Of a stretch of 64,000 nt of DNA, positions 12,595 through 22,227 are shown in pieces. The stretch is from Escherichia ruysiae (GTDB lineage Bacteria > Pseudomonadota > Gammaproteobacteria > Enterobacterales > Enterobacteriaceae), in assembly GCF_031323975.1 (NCBI RefSeq), contig NZ_JAVIWS010000001.1:1612001-1676000 (forward strand), read 5' to 3'. The notes beneath the pieces were generated by a model. The model was given only the letters and a program-made list of their open reading frames with translations, was not told where the DNA came from and searched no databases. A program made the position numbers and the translations under genes. Each line of letters begins with the position of its first letter. Positions within the stretch are counted from its first letter, which is position 1.

Positions 12595-14013
12595 TCAGAC
12601 ACCGATATTTCTCAATTTCTCACCAGCCATCAGTCTACGTTCGATATGTTCCAGCGTGACATTCTTGGTTTCCGGAATAAGCCAGAAGGTGATGCCAACA
12701 AACGCAATGTTCAGCGCAGTGTAGAGCCAGAACGTACCTGCCGCGCCGATGCTATCGAGCAGAGTCAGGAAGGTCGCGCCGATAATCATGTTCGACACCC
12801 AGTTCATAGTGGTCGAACAGGTAATACCAAAATCGCGGCATTTCAGCGGCTGAATTTCGGAGCACAGGATCCACACCACTGGCGCGGCGCTCATCGCATA
12901 ACCGGCAATACACATCATCGTCATGCCAACAGAGAGCCAGGACAAACCACTGGAAGCCGTACCGTTATCAAACTGCATCAGGCAATAGCCCAACACCAAC
13001 GTGCCCAGCGCCATCACGCTAAAACCAATTTTCAGTGCCGGTTTACGCCCCGCTTTATCTACCGTAAAGACAGCAATAAAGGTGGCGAACATAAATGTCA
13101 GCCCCACCACCAGAGTCGCTATCATCTGTTGCTCTGTGGTCGTAAAGCCCGCCATTTTGAAGATGCGCGGCGCGTAGTACATGATGATGTTCATACCAGT
13201 AAACTGCTGCATCGCCTGCAACAACATACCGAGGAACACTGCTCGACGGACATTACGGTTGATCTTAAACAGCGCCCAACCGCCCTGTTTTAATTTCAGG
13301 CTTTCACGAATTTCATTGAGTTCTTCTCGCGCTTTTTCCGACGTATCGCGCAGCATACGCAGCACTTCTTCCGCCTCAATATGACGCCCCTTTTCCGCCA
13401 GCCAGCGCGGGCTATTCGGCAGAAATACCACCAGAATAATCAACAGAACTGCCGGTAAGGCAAGAACACCTAACATCGCACGCCAGTTACCGCTATAGCT
13501 GAATGCCGTGTCGGATAAAAACGCCAGAACGATGCCAAGCGTGACCATTAACTGGTACATACTGATCATCTTGCCACGCACGTTTTCACTCGCCATTTCA
13601 GAGAGATACAGTGGCGCAGTGTAAGAGGCAATCCCCACCGCAATCCCCAGAACCACACGGGCCGCGATTAACATTTCGACACTGGTGGCAAACGCTGATC
13701 CTATTGAGCCCAATACGAACAGCACAGCACCAGCCATCAGGCTGTATTTACGTCCCAAACGGAACGACAGCCAGCCGTTAAACAGCGCACCGATTGCTGC
13801 GCCAAGCATCATGCTACTGACCACCCATTCCTGCAAACGACTGGTCAGCACAAAGTGATCGGTGATAAACGGTAATGCACCTGCGATAACCCCGATATCA
13901 AGACCGAATAACAATCCCGCGACCGCAGCAGCTACCGAAACAAACATATTCATACGCCGCGTATCACGCAGAGGGCGCGGCGTTAAAGCAGATTCCGTAT
14001 TGATAGTAACCAT
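12595..14013 (-). CDS. araE: L-arabinose:H+ symporter AraE
   Basis: A 472-residue MFS sugar porter with twelve membrane segments. Family motifs are present: the R-x-G-R type loop (FRLGRK) after TM2, [10 protein letters not shown] before the central loop, and [14 protein letters not shown] in TM7. It is a low-affinity, high-capacity arabinose uptake system controlled by AraC and CRP. The upstream region carries matching sites. Confidence 0.97.
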   Translation of the reverse strand: MVTINTESALTPRPLRDTRRMNMFVSVAAAVAGLLFGLDIGVIAGALPFITDHFVLTSRLQEWVVSSMMLGAAIGALFNGWLSFRLGRKYSLMAGAVLFVLGSIGSAFATSVEMLIAARVVLGIAVGIASYTAPLYLSEMASENVRGKMISMYQLMVTLGIVLAFLSDTAFSYSGNWRAMLGVLALPAVLLIILVVFLPNSPRWLAEKGRHIEAEEVLRMLRDTSEKAREELNEIRESLKLKQGGWALFKINRNVRRAVFLGMLLQAMQQFTGMNIIMYYAPRIFKMAGFTTTEQQMIATLVVGLTFMFATFIAVFTVDKAGRKPALKIGFSVMALGTLVLGYCLMQFDNGTASSGLSWLSVGMTMMCIAGYAMSAAPVVWILCSEIQPLKCRDFGITCSTTMNWVSNMIIGATFLTLLDSIGAAGTFWLYTALNIAFVGITFWLIPETKNVTLEHIERRLMAGEKLRNIGV

Positions 14014-14086
14014 TTTTTCCTGCCAGCACAGAGTAAGACATAGTGAAAAAATACGTGAACAATTAACTCAGGTGTCAGGTCGGAAA

Positions 14087-14141
14087 TAGCATAAATATGG
14101 ATTAAATTGCTGCCACATGCAGTTATGTGATGGACATTACA
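14087..14141 (-). promoter_or_regulatory. araE promoter: AraC and CRP sites
   Basis: Upstream of araE, 14087-14113 contains AGCAATTTAATCCATA (minus strand), closely resembling the araI1 half-site of araBAD. Next to it, 14126-14141 reads TGTGA-N6-TTACA, a good CRP-site match. AraC/CRP activation of araE is established; the site assignment here is from the sequence. Confidence 0.75.
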
Positions 14142-14328
14142 CTTTTAAAATTAAGTAAAATTAATGACATTATAATTAAGCAACTAATTTTAAAGCAGTT
14201 AAAACTAACAAAACTCATCAATTGATAATTAATATGGATTATTTAATAGCCATGATATGGATTATGTTGATTATCAGAAATAAAAAACCCTGCCAATGTG
14301 ACAGGGTCATAAATGTAAGCAAGATGAA
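14142..14328. other. AT-rich gap between araE promoter and kduD
   Basis: Very AT-rich spacer without a credible gene. Its right end contains the kduD terminator at 14282-14307. Confidence 0.6.
14282..14307 (-). terminator. kduD terminator
   Basis: In the kduD direction, ACCCTG pairs with CAGGGT around a 9-nt loop, followed by a run of six T. It is placed just after the kduD stop. Confidence 0.75.
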
Positions 14329-15090
14329 TTAACGTGCTAACCAGCCGCCATCCACGGCAATGGTGTAGCCATTAACATAGTCAGAAGCACTGGATGCCAG
14401 AAACACCACCGGCCCCATCAGATCGCTCGGCAACCCCCAACGCCCCGCAGGAATGCGATCCAAAATTTCCGCACTACGCTGTTCATCAGCCCGCAGTTGC
14501 TGAGTATTGTTGGTCGCCATATAACCCGGAGCAATCGCATTAACGTTGATGTTGTGTTTTGCCCATTCGTTCGCCATCAGGCGCGTCACACCCATCACGC
14601 CGCTTTTTGATGCGGTATATGAGGGCACACGGATCCCGCCCTGGAATGAAAGCATTGACGCGATATTAATAATCTTGCCGCCATTACCCTGCGCGATAAA
14701 GTGCTTCGCCGCCGCCTGGGACATGAAGAACACGCTTTTGATATTCAGATTCATCACATCGTCCCAGTCTTTTTCGCTGAAATCGAGAGCATCTTCGCGG
14801 CGAATTAATCCGGCGTTATTCACCAGGATATCAATATGCCCAAATTCAGCCACCGCACGATCCAGCAGTGCTGGAATACCATCAATCTTACGCAGATCGG
14901 CGGTCAGACTTAAAAAACGGCGCCCCAGCGCAGTGACCTGTTCAATGGTCTCAGTTGGCTCAACAATGTTGATACCCACAATGTCACAGCCCGCTTGCGC
15001 CAGACCCAACGCCATTCCCTGCCCCAGCCCAGTGTCACAACCGGTGACAACTGCAACTTTACCTTCAAGAGAAAATGCATTTAAAATCAT
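14329..15090 (-). CDS. kduD: 2-dehydro-3-deoxy-D-gluconate 5-dehydrogenase KduD
   Basis: A 253-residue short-chain dehydrogenase of pectin/hexuronate breakdown, interconverting 2,5-diketo-3-deoxygluconate and KDG with NAD(H). Rossmann motif TGCDTGLGQG at the N-terminus, NNAG motif near residue 90, catalytic Ser in NIASMLS and Y-x3-K in YTASKSG. It lies 29 bp downstream of kduI in an operon. Confidence 0.96.
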   Translation of the reverse strand: MILNAFSLEGKVAVVTGCDTGLGQGMALGLAQAGCDIVGINIVEPTETIEQVTALGRRFLSLTADLRKIDGIPALLDRAVAEFGHIDILVNNAGLIRREDALDFSEKDWDDVMNLNIKSVFFMSQAAAKHFIAQGNGGKIINIASMLSFQGGIRVPSYTASKSGVMGVTRLMANEWAKHNINVNAIAPGYMATNNTQQLRADEQRSAEILDRIPAGRWGLPSDLMGPVVFLASSASDYVNGYTIAVDGGWLAR

Positions 15091-15119
15091 GATAATACCT
15101 TATTAATTTATATCCGCGA

Positions 15120-15956
15120 CTAGCGCAGATCTTTAATGGCAACGTGGTCCATATCATCAAAGACCTGGTTTTCACCGACCATGCCCCAGATAAAGGTATA
15201 AGCCCTGGTTCCTACACCTGAATGGATAGACCAGCTTGGGGAAATCACCGCCTGTTCGTTATGCATCACAATGTGACGCGTTTCTTGCGGCTGCCCCATC
15301 ATGTGGAAAACGCAGGCGTCATCGTCCATGTTGAAATAGAAGTAAACTTCCATCCGGCGCTCGTGGGTGTGGCACGGCATGGTATTCCACAGGTTTCCCG
15401 GTGCCAGTTCTGTCAGCCCCATACTCAACTGGCAGGTTTCCAGCACATCCGGCACAAAGTATTTGTTAATCGTGCGGCGGTTACTGGTGAGATTATCGCC
15501 CAGCGTAACCGGAGACACTTCAGATGGCGCGACTTTTTTCGTGGGATACGTCGTGTGAGCAGGTGCGCAGTTGTAATAAAACTTCGCCGGAGTGGCACTA
15601 TCAATGCTGGCAAAAACAACTTCTTTTGCACCTTTACCAACATAGAGGGCGTCGCGGTGACCGATTTCGTAGCATTGACCATCGACGGTAATCGTACCGG
15701 TTCCGCCAATATTGATAACCCCTAGCTCGCGACGTTCAAGGAAGTAGCTTACGCCCAGTTGCTTACCAACCTCCCCGCCAACGGAAACCGTTTTAGTTAC
15801 CGGCATAATGCCGCCAACAATAATACGGTCAATGTGGCTGTAAACCATGGTGTACTCATCCGCGACGAATACCTTTTCAACCAAAAATTCATTGCGCAGC
15901 CCTTGGGTATCCAGTGTTTTCGCGTGCGCGCTATGGATGCTTTGTCTTACGTCCAC
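15120..15956 (-). CDS. kduI: 5-keto-4-deoxyuronate isomerase KduI
   Basis: A 278-residue cupin-type zinc isomerase that converts 5-keto-4-deoxyuronate to 2,5-diketo-3-deoxygluconate, the substrate of KduD. The metal-ligand motif is visible in [15 protein letters not shown] (His-x-His…Glu) with a further His in SWSIHSG. First gene of kduI-kduD. Two KdgR-like palindromes lie upstream. Confidence 0.96.
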   Translation of the reverse strand: MDVRQSIHSAHAKTLDTQGLRNEFLVEKVFVADEYTMVYSHIDRIIVGGIMPVTKTVSVGGEVGKQLGVSYFLERRELGVINIGGTGTITVDGQCYEIGHRDALYVGKGAKEVVFASIDSATPAKFYYNCAPAHTTYPTKKVAPSEVSPVTLGDNLTSNRRTINKYFVPDVLETCQLSMGLTELAPGNLWNTMPCHTHERRMEVYFYFNMDDDACVFHMMGQPQETRHIVMHNEQAVISPSWSIHSGVGTRAYTFIWGMVGENQVFDDMDHVAIKDLR

Positions 15957-15995
15957 ATCAACCTCCGATAATCATTGAAGTGTGAAATCAGAACG

Positions 15996-16084
15996 ATTGT
16001 GAAACATCGTTTTGTTTTTCTATTGAAGGATGATAAGCCCGTGATGTGCTCTTTTCAATTAAAAATAAAACATTGTTTCATTTT
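15996..16084 (-). promoter_or_regulatory. Two KdgR-type operators upstream of kduI
   Basis: 16064-16084 is an almost perfect KdgR palindrome (AAAACATTGTTTCATTTT core). 15996-16019 is a second, weaker copy (GTGAAACATCGTTTTGTTTT). KdgR is the known repressor of 2-keto-3-deoxygluconate metabolism and its consensus has this AAAC…GTTT form. Both copies lie upstream of the kduI start, where they would block the promoter. Confidence 0.75.
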
Positions 16085-16240
16085 TAAGATGACGATTGTA
16101 AAAAGTGTAGTATCGATCACGAATAAGCAGGGGAAAGGAAAAAGTCAGGTTCTATATGGGACATGCATAGACGTGCCAGCCATCATTATAAAGCAGCTTG
16201 ATGGCGGTAGAGGTTTAACGGATAAGGAAGAAATACAGAT
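16085..16240. other. kduI-yqeF spacer
   Basis: No gene that I would support. An open frame on the plus strand here (ending at 16244) lacks a ribosome binding site and family character. Confidence 0.5.
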
Positions 16241-17422
16241 CTAATCGTCACGCTCAATAGTTAATGCCACGCCCTGACCACCACCAATACAGAGTGTAGC
16301 CAATCCTTTACGAGCGTTGCGTTTCACCATTTCATGAACCAAAGAAACCAAAATGCGACAGCCAGAGGCGCCAATCGGATGACCCAATGCAATCGCGCCG
16401 CCATTGACATTGACCCGGCGTTCATCCCATTCAAGCATCTTGCCAACAGAAAGCGCCTGCGCGGCAAATGCTTCATTAGCCTCAATAAGATCGACATCAG
16501 CCAACTGCCAGCCTACACGCTCCAGGCAACGGCGAGTCGCATACACAGGAGCAATGCCCATCAGCGCAGGATCAACACCAACGCTGGCAAAGGCGCGAAT
16601 ACGTGCCAGTACGGGTAAATTCAACGCATGTGCTTTGGCTTCGCTCATCATCATTACCGCAGCCGCGCCATCATTGATGGATGAGGCATTTCCTGCGGTA
16701 ACAGAACCGAGACTATCAAAGGACGGATTTAAACTAGCCAGCCCTTCGGCACTGGCATCGGTACGCGGCTGCTCATCGGTATCAACAATCAGTAACTGCC
16801 CATTGCTTTGCGTTCTGACCGGGACGATCTCATCTTTGAATCGTCCGGCATCAATGGCCGCCCGCGCTTTCTGTTGTGAGCTAAGTGCGTAGGCATCTTG
16901 TAATTGACGACTGATACCATATTCGCGCGCCAGATTTTCGGCAGTGACACCAATATGGTAATCATTGAATGCATCCCACAAGCCATCATGCACCAGGCTA
17001 TCAACCAATTGGCTATCGCCAAGCTGTGCTCCGGTGCGGCTATCAGTCAAAACATGTGGCGCACGACTCATATTTTCCTGACCACCGGCAATAACAATAT
17101 CAGCCTCACCACACTGAATCGCCTGAGTAGCAAGATGCAGAGCTTTTAGCCCGGAACCACAAACATCATTAATGGTAATTGCCGAAACGCTGTTGGGAAG
17201 ACCACCTTTAATGGCCGATTGCCGTGCTGGATTCTGCCCTGCCCCGGCAGTAAGAACCTGTCCAAGAATCACTTCATCCACCGCATGTGCAGCAACGCCG
17301 GTGCGCTCTAATAATGCTTTCACGACCAGGCTGCCTAGTTCCACCGCAGAATGACCAGCCAACGCTCCACGAAAGCAGCCGATAGGTGTTCGTAACGCAC
17401 CGACAATCACAACATCTTTCAT
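16241..17422 (-). CDS. yqeF: Acetyl-CoA acetyltransferase-like thiolase YqeF
   Basis: A 393-residue thiolase of the AtoB type (condensation or cleavage of acetoacetyl-CoA). The nucleophilic Cys is in NDVCGSGLKALH, and the C-terminal catalytic His and Cys are in GGAIALGHPIGASG and CIGGGQG. I start it at MKDVVIVGALRTP (17422). A 17-codon longer frame exists but does not fit the family N-terminus. Confidence 0.95.
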   Translation of the reverse strand: MKDVVIVGALRTPIGCFRGALAGHSAVELGSLVVKALLERTGVAAHAVDEVILGQVLTAGAGQNPARQSAIKGGLPNSVSAITINDVCGSGLKALHLATQAIQCGEADIVIAGGQENMSRAPHVLTDSRTGAQLGDSQLVDSLVHDGLWDAFNDYHIGVTAENLAREYGISRQLQDAYALSSQQKARAAIDAGRFKDEIVPVRTQSNGQLLIVDTDEQPRTDASAEGLASLNPSFDSLGSVTAGNASSINDGAAAVMMMSEAKAHALNLPVLARIRAFASVGVDPALMGIAPVYATRRCLERVGWQLADVDLIEANEAFAAQALSVGKMLEWDERRVNVNGGAIALGHPIGASGCRILVSLVHEMVKRNARKGLATLCIGGGQGVALTIERDD

Positions 17423-17494
17423 CACAACCTCGCACCAATTAACAGCGCAATAGTAAATGATTGTTAATTCCAATTATCCAAAATGTTTAAAAAA

Positions 17495-17510
17495 AGTGAT
17501 TTTTATCACA
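17495..17510. promoter_or_regulatory. CRP-like site between yqeF and yqeG
   Basis: AGTGA-N6-TCACA in the 256-bp divergent region between yqeF and yqeG. It is a plausible CRP half-consensus site; assignment from sequence only. Confidence 0.4.
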
Positions 17511-17678
17511 AAGGAAATTTACCGGAAGGAGGAAGGGTGATATCTGGCTGGCACGCAAGGTTTGCATCTACTTACACACCAATCCAGAGGTTGATATAGC
17601 GTTAATCTCCCATGACTGGCCTGGTTTATGGTAAATTGCCCTCCATTTTGTTTAATTTGTAGATGATACGTTCAAATA

Positions 17679-18908
17679 ATGTCTAAAATTTGGTCAAAAG
17701 AAGAAACTCTCTGGAGCTTCGCACTCTACGGCACAGCCGTTGGCGCAGGCACGCTCTTCCTTCCTATTCAATTAGGTTCAGCAGGAGCGGTGGTTCTGTT
17801 TATTACTGCACTGGTCGCCTGGCCTTTAACATATTGGCCACATAAAGCCTTATGCCAGTTCATCCTTTCTTCAAAAACATCGGCAGGCGAAGGGATCACT
17901 GGCGCGGTAACTCACTACTATGGCAAAAAGATCGGTAATCTGATTACCACTCTGTACTTCATTGCCTTTTTTGTCGTGGTGTTGATATACGCAGTGGCAA
18001 TCACCAACTCACTCACTGAACAGCTGGCGAAGCATATGGTCATTGATCTACGCATCCGTATGCTGGTGAGTCTTGGCGTTGTGTTAATCCTGAATCTTAT
18101 TTTTCTGATGGGGCGTCACGCCACAATTCGGGTAATGGGATTTTTGGTTTTCCCGCTGATTGCCTACTTCTTATTTCTTTCCATCTACCTGGTCGGTAGC
18201 TGGCAGCCTTCTTTATTAACAACCCAGGTAGAGTTCAATCAGAATACCCTTCACCAGATATGGATATCGATTCCCGTGATGGTTTTCGCCTTTAGCCATA
18301 CTCCGATTATTTCTACGTTTGCTATCGACAGACGAGAAAAATACGGCGAACACGCTATGGATAAATGCAAAAAAATTATGAAGGTCGCTTATCTCATCAT
18401 CTGCGTGAGCGTGCTGTTCTTCGTCTTTAGCTGCCTGTTATCAATTCCATCTTCATATATTGAGGCGGCAAAAGAGGAAGGCGTCACCATTTTATCGGCA
18501 CTATCTATGCTGCCAAATGCCCCTGCGTGGTTGTCAATTTCCGGGATTATTGTCGCGGTAGTTGCCATGTCTAAATCATTTTTAGGCACCTACTTTGGCG
18601 TTATTGAAGGTGCGACGGAATTAGTCAAAACCACGTTACAGCAGGCGGGAGTTAAAAAAAGCCGAGCATTTAACCGCGCGCTGTCAATTATGTTGGTATC
18701 GCTGATTACTTTCATTGTCTGCTGCATCAACCCTAACGCAATTTCGATGATTTACGCGATCAGTGGTCCGCTCATTGCCATGATTCTTTTTATCATGCCA
18801 ACACTGTCTACGTATCTCATTCCTGCCCTTAAACCCTGGCGTTCCATCGGAAATCTAATTACGTTGATCGTGGGTATCCTGTGCGTATCGGTAATGTTCT
18901 TTAGTTAA
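17679..18908 (+). CDS. yqeG: Amino acid permease YqeG (SdaC/TdcC family)
   Basis: A 409-residue inner membrane protein of the hydroxy/aromatic amino acid permease group, related to the serine carrier SdaC and the threonine/serine carrier TdcC, with eleven or so hydrophobic segments. The N-terminal motif TLWSFALYGTAVGAGTLFLP is characteristic. Published work links YqeG to serine/threonine transport; I treat the substrate as probable. Confidence 0.93.
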   Translation: MSKIWSKEETLWSFALYGTAVGAGTLFLPIQLGSAGAVVLFITALVAWPLTYWPHKALCQFILSSKTSAGEGITGAVTHYYGKKIGNLITTLYFIAFFVVVLIYAVAITNSLTEQLAKHMVIDLRIRMLVSLGVVLILNLIFLMGRHATIRVMGFLVFPLIAYFLFLSIYLVGSWQPSLLTTQVEFNQNTLHQIWISIPVMVFAFSHTPIISTFAIDRREKYGEHAMDKCKKIMKVAYLIICVSVLFFVFSCLLSIPSSYIEAAKEEGVTILSALSMLPNAPAWLSISGIIVAVVAMSKSFLGTYFGVIEGATELVKTTLQQAGVKKSRAFNRALSIMLVSLITFIVCCINPNAISMIYAISGPLIAMILFIMPTLSTYLIPALKPWRSIGNLITLIVGILCVSVMFFS

Positions 18909-18919
18909 TCGCTGATGTG

Positions 18920-18952
18920 AATGGTTCAAAATAGTCCTTATTTTGAACCATT
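18920..18952 (+). terminator. Hairpin downstream of yqeG
   Basis: A 14-bp perfect inverted repeat (AATGGTTCAAAATA … complement) with a 5-nt loop just after the yqeG stop. The U-tract is poor, so it may be a weak terminator or a processing structure. Confidence 0.55.
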
Positions 18953-19366
18953 CCAGTTCTTACAATGCCTCTCCACCATTAATCACCCTCCTGACCATCT
19001 ATAGCATAAACAAACAATATCAAGCTGTTATCCTCAGTAAAAATCTGAACATCTTAAATAAGACTATTTAAGATGCATCACTTAGATTTACACGATATCG
19101 TCTGGTTATTCGAAAACAATTTGCAGTATAGATATTCCTAATGCGTTAGGCACTTATCTGATTTGCAATAAGCCCAACATGGTTAACCGAGTGAAATCCA
19201 GCCATATTTAAAACTTAATGATGTATTCTTAAATATCTTATTGAGAATAATATCAAATACAGATTAAACGCAAATCCCCATTAAAAGCTTATTAAATCAG
19301 AGCGTATTGACATCATCAATAACCAATGAAATTATGCGATTATCTATGAATAGGGAGGTTATTAAC
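18953..19366. other. AT-rich spacer before ETT2 remnant
   Basis: Marked fall in GC content at the junction between core yqeG and the ETT2 island remnant. No gene supported. A good Shine-Dalgarno (AGGGAGG) appears at the right end for yqeH. Confidence 0.5.
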
Positions 19367-19999
19367 ATGAGACTTTGTAGTAGATATAAAAGTCTTACAT
19401 GCAATAGTTGCTCAATGCATTGCCAAATAATGCCAGAAAAGTCACCGCGCTTGCAGTATTGTGCAAACGCCTGTTTTTGTATGTGGCCCGAAGATAGTTC
19501 GTATTTTAATCGTGGTGTGGTTGAAGGCATATTAAGTAAAAATCACAATGCTCGATTAAGTGGATATATTTTTGTAGATTTTTCAGTAAGTTTTTTACGT
19601 CTTTTTCTGGATAAAGACTGGATTGAGTATCTTGCAAGTACGGAAATGGGAATTGTGTTGATAAGCGACAGGAATATGCAATCTCTTGCTAATTACTGGA
19701 GAAAACACAATCCCGCAATATCAGCTATTATATATAATGATGATGGACTGGATGTTGCTAACGAGAAGATCAGGCAGCTGTTTATTGGTCGTTACCTGTC
19801 ATTTACCAGAGGCAATACATTGACTCAAATGGAGTTCACCATAATGGGGCATATGGTATCTGGCTATAATCCATATCAAATTGCAGACACTCTCGACATG
19901 GATATCCGCAGCATCTACGCCTACAAGCAAAGAATTGAAAAAAGGATGGGTGGTAAAATAAACGAATTATTTATACGTTCGAACTCAGTTCAGCATTGA
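19367..19999 (+). CDS. yqeH: LuxR-type regulator YqeH (ETT2)
   Basis: A 210-residue protein with a C-terminal LuxR/GerE-type HTH (TLTQMEFTIMGHMVSGYNPYQ and the recognition helix after IADTLDMDIRSIYAYKQRI). The N-terminal 35 residues contain a striking cysteine cluster (C4, then CNSCSMHC, then YCANACFC), which suggests metal or redox sensing. The start is ATG 19367 because AGGGAGG lies 9 bp upstream; a 20-codon longer frame exists. It belongs to the ETT2 type III secretion island of E. coli. Targets unknown. Confidence 0.88.
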   Translation: MRLCSRYKSLTCNSCSMHCQIMPEKSPRLQYCANACFCMWPEDSSYFNRGVVEGILSKNHNARLSGYIFVDFSVSFLRLFLDKDWIEYLASTEMGIVLISDRNMQSLANYWRKHNPAISAIIYNDDGLDVANEKIRQLFIGRYLSFTRGNTLTQMEFTIMGHMVSGYNPYQIADTLDMDIRSIYAYKQRIEKRMGGKINELFIRSNSVQH

Positions 20000-20030
20000 A
20001 ACGTAACTATCGACAATAATAATTGTATAT

Positions 20031-20058
20031 ACGGGCATTTATAATGATGCCCGTGTTT
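20031..20058 (+). terminator. yqeH terminator
   Basis: An 8-bp stem ACGGGCAT/ATGCCCGT with an 8-nt loop, followed by GTTTTAT. It lies 32 bp after the yqeH stop. Confidence 0.7.
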
Positions 20059-20331
20059 TATAAGATGAGCTTCCAATTCCGCTTGTTAATTTTTAGTTTA
20101 ATTATGTGAATTTTGTGTGCCATTTCAAAAATTCATGAGCGAAAAAGCCCGGGAAGTAGACGTTATAAGCGTTAAATATGTTAATACACATGGTGTTTTA
20201 AGTTGCATTAATATATTGCAATTATAATTGTCGTAGTGAATATAAAATTAATATATATTTATTAGGTAAATACTAATATACTTACCAAACTATCTCATTT
20301 CAATTTTCTTAATGCTGTGTTTTATTGACCT
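20059..20331. other. AT-rich promoter region of yqeI
   Basis: Strongly AT-rich leader (many TATA-like elements, the kind of DNA bound by H-NS) before yqeI. No gene supported. Confidence 0.5.
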
Positions 20332-21147
20332 ATGTACTGGATTATTAACAATAATATTGAGTTCTGGCCGGAACACAAGAAATTAATTTCGGTACATGAC
20401 GCCGAGTTGAACGTTGTTCTGACAACGCCCGCAAGCAGGTGTTTATCGTTGCTACTCGAAGCTTTTCCAGATGTGGTCGCCCAGCAGGACTTTTTCTCCA
20501 GAGTCTGGGAAGAAGAAGGTATGCGTGTACCGGTCAACACGTTATACCAAAACATATCGATTATCAGGCGTGGGTTTCGCGCGGTTGGTGATACGACTCA
20601 TTCGCTTATTGCAACCGTGCCGAGAAAAGGGTTCAAGCTCAATAACGATATCAACATAGAAAATCATACCCCACCCTCTTCAATAGATGTTCAAAAGCAT
20701 AACTCTCCCCTCAATTTGAACGTTACAGATGAGGTTAAAGAGATAAATGCTGCTACAGATAATCATGTCAGGAACATACTCTCGCGCTCTAAATTTTATT
20801 TACCAATGTTAAGTGCATTTGGTGTGGGTTTGCTTACCGCATTTTTACTATGGAATAATAACCAACCCAAACCATTCTTTAGAGATTACCGGACTGTTGC
20901 AGAAATAAATGGTTGTCATTTTAATGTTACAGAAGATAGCATCGATGGTCTGAAAGATTTCGATAAATATAAAAACCATATATTAGAGACAGGAATTGAC
21001 TGCAAAAAATATCCATGGTTATATTTTCCCCTTGCCAGGTCGTTTCCGGGTTTGATTGTTATGGCCTGCAAAAAAAGCTATAGAAATAACGAAGTTACAG
21101 GCTGTTTAACTTTGTCTTATCGTGGGGTTAATCGTGACTCGTTATAA
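20332..21147 (+). CDS. yqeI: ToxR-like membrane-anchored regulator YqeI
   Basis: A 271-residue protein with an N-terminal OmpR/PhoB-type winged helix (about residues 15-105, ending in the hallmark TVPRKGFKL), a linker, one membrane segment at about 158-178 (FYLPMLSAFGVGLLTAFLLW) and a periplasmic domain of about 90 residues with cysteines. This is the ToxR/CadC topology. Its 3' end overlaps yqeJ by 14 bp, suggesting translational coupling with a partner protein as in toxRS. ETT2 island gene. Confidence 0.88.
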   Translation: MYWIINNNIEFWPEHKKLISVHDAELNVVLTTPASRCLSLLLEAFPDVVAQQDFFSRVWEEEGMRVPVNTLYQNISIIRRGFRAVGDTTHSLIATVPRKGFKLNNDINIENHTPPSSIDVQKHNSPLNLNVTDEVKEINAATDNHVRNILSRSKFYLPMLSAFGVGLLTAFLLWNNNQPKPFFRDYRTVAEINGCHFNVTEDSIDGLKDFDKYKNHILETGIDCKKYPWLYFPLARSFPGLIVMACKKSYRNNEVTGCLTLSYRGVNRDSL

Positions 21148-21616
21148 AAAAAGCCTGATACTTATTTTATGTTTTATTAGTGGATTTGTGTTTTTTATTA
21201 CCTATAATTATTCTAAAGAGAAAATCGCATACAATGAAAAATGTACAGCTAACTGGGTTATTTTTAATGACCAGGGACAAGCCAATCTCACCCTTGACTT
21301 TATGTATAACCAAAACAAAAAGACAGGTATTGTTGCACTGAGCGGCACATGGAAACAAAATACAAAGGCTTATAAAGCAATTCGACGTGATATTGAATAC
21401 ACATGGACTGAAAATTATAACACCTTGCATCTCACCTCCAATAAAATAAATAAATTCGATATTATTGATCAAGTTGAGGATGATAAACTGGCACTACTTC
21501 TTCCTGACTTCTATGTCTTTTCAGGAAAAATGATAAGCTATAATATACAAACACAAGGTAATCGCGGTTTTCTTTTTAACATTAGTAACAGAGCCATCAT
21601 GTACTGTGCAAGATAA
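21134..21616 (+). CDS. yqeJ: Small membrane-anchored partner YqeJ
   Basis: A 160-residue protein with an N-terminal membrane anchor or signal (SLILILCFISGFVFFITY) and a periplasmic part of about 135 residues ending in YCAR. I start it at GTG 21134 (MTRYKKSL), which gives the K-12 length; an upstream ATG at 21122 is also in frame. Position, overlap with yqeI and topology resemble ToxS-type partners of ToxR-like regulators. That role is inference. Confidence 0.82.
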   Translation: MTRYKKSLILILCFISGFVFFITYNYSKEKIAYNEKCTANWVIFNDQGQANLTLDFMYNQNKKTGIVALSGTWKQNTKAYKAIRRDIEYTWTENYNTLHLTSNKINKFDIIDQVEDDKLALLLPDFYVFSGKMISYNIQTQGNRGFLFNISNRAIMYCAR

Positions 21617-22227
21617 CCCCTGATACGATTGAAATAAAAATAACACATGTAATATTTCTATAATTTTATAACTATGCCATCTATACAGCAACCTTCCACT
21701 CTCTAAAAATATTAGCAATGCATCCCCCTTCTCTCAGTATAATGCTCACTCTTCAAATTAATACATTGCCGGTATTAATTTGAAGAAATATCCTCAGCGA
21801 GAATACTCCATTGTAGAAGTGATATACATGATTGTGTAAAAAGCAACAAATATATATTTTATACATAATAAACTGCAGAGAAAGCTATTGTTACTATAAC
21901 GTTCACAAACAAGGTTCGAACTCGATACATAGCTATCACTTGGGTATTTTCTCTTATCTTAAATCAAAATCAGCACTCAGTTAAGGAATGAAAGACATGT
22001 AAGTTTATTGTTGTCTTTCAACAAGTTATGTATAAACATGATTAAAAAGCATTAATTAAGGATATTTCAGGTTACATTCGAAACAATCCTGGATAAATTA
22101 ATTCAAACAGTCATGGAATTTTATATATACAAAATCATATACAGTTTAATAAAACATATATGAATATTAGTTATATTTATTACTCATTCAGGACGCAAAT
22201 AACCATAAATTTTACAGGGGTTAGCTA
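21617..22227. other. AT-rich gap between yqeJ and ygeH
   Basis: 611 bp without a supported gene. It contains a 14-bp perfect inverted repeat (CTTCAAATTAATAC, 21751-21764 with 21772-21785), possibly a terminator or operator. In K-12 as I recall it, yqeK, ygeF and ygeG lie in this interval; they are missing here. Confidence 0.6.

Noticed and set aside
15975..16244. 89-codon plus-strand frame between kduI and yqeF
   Set aside because: It runs through the KdgR operators, has no RBS and resembles no family.
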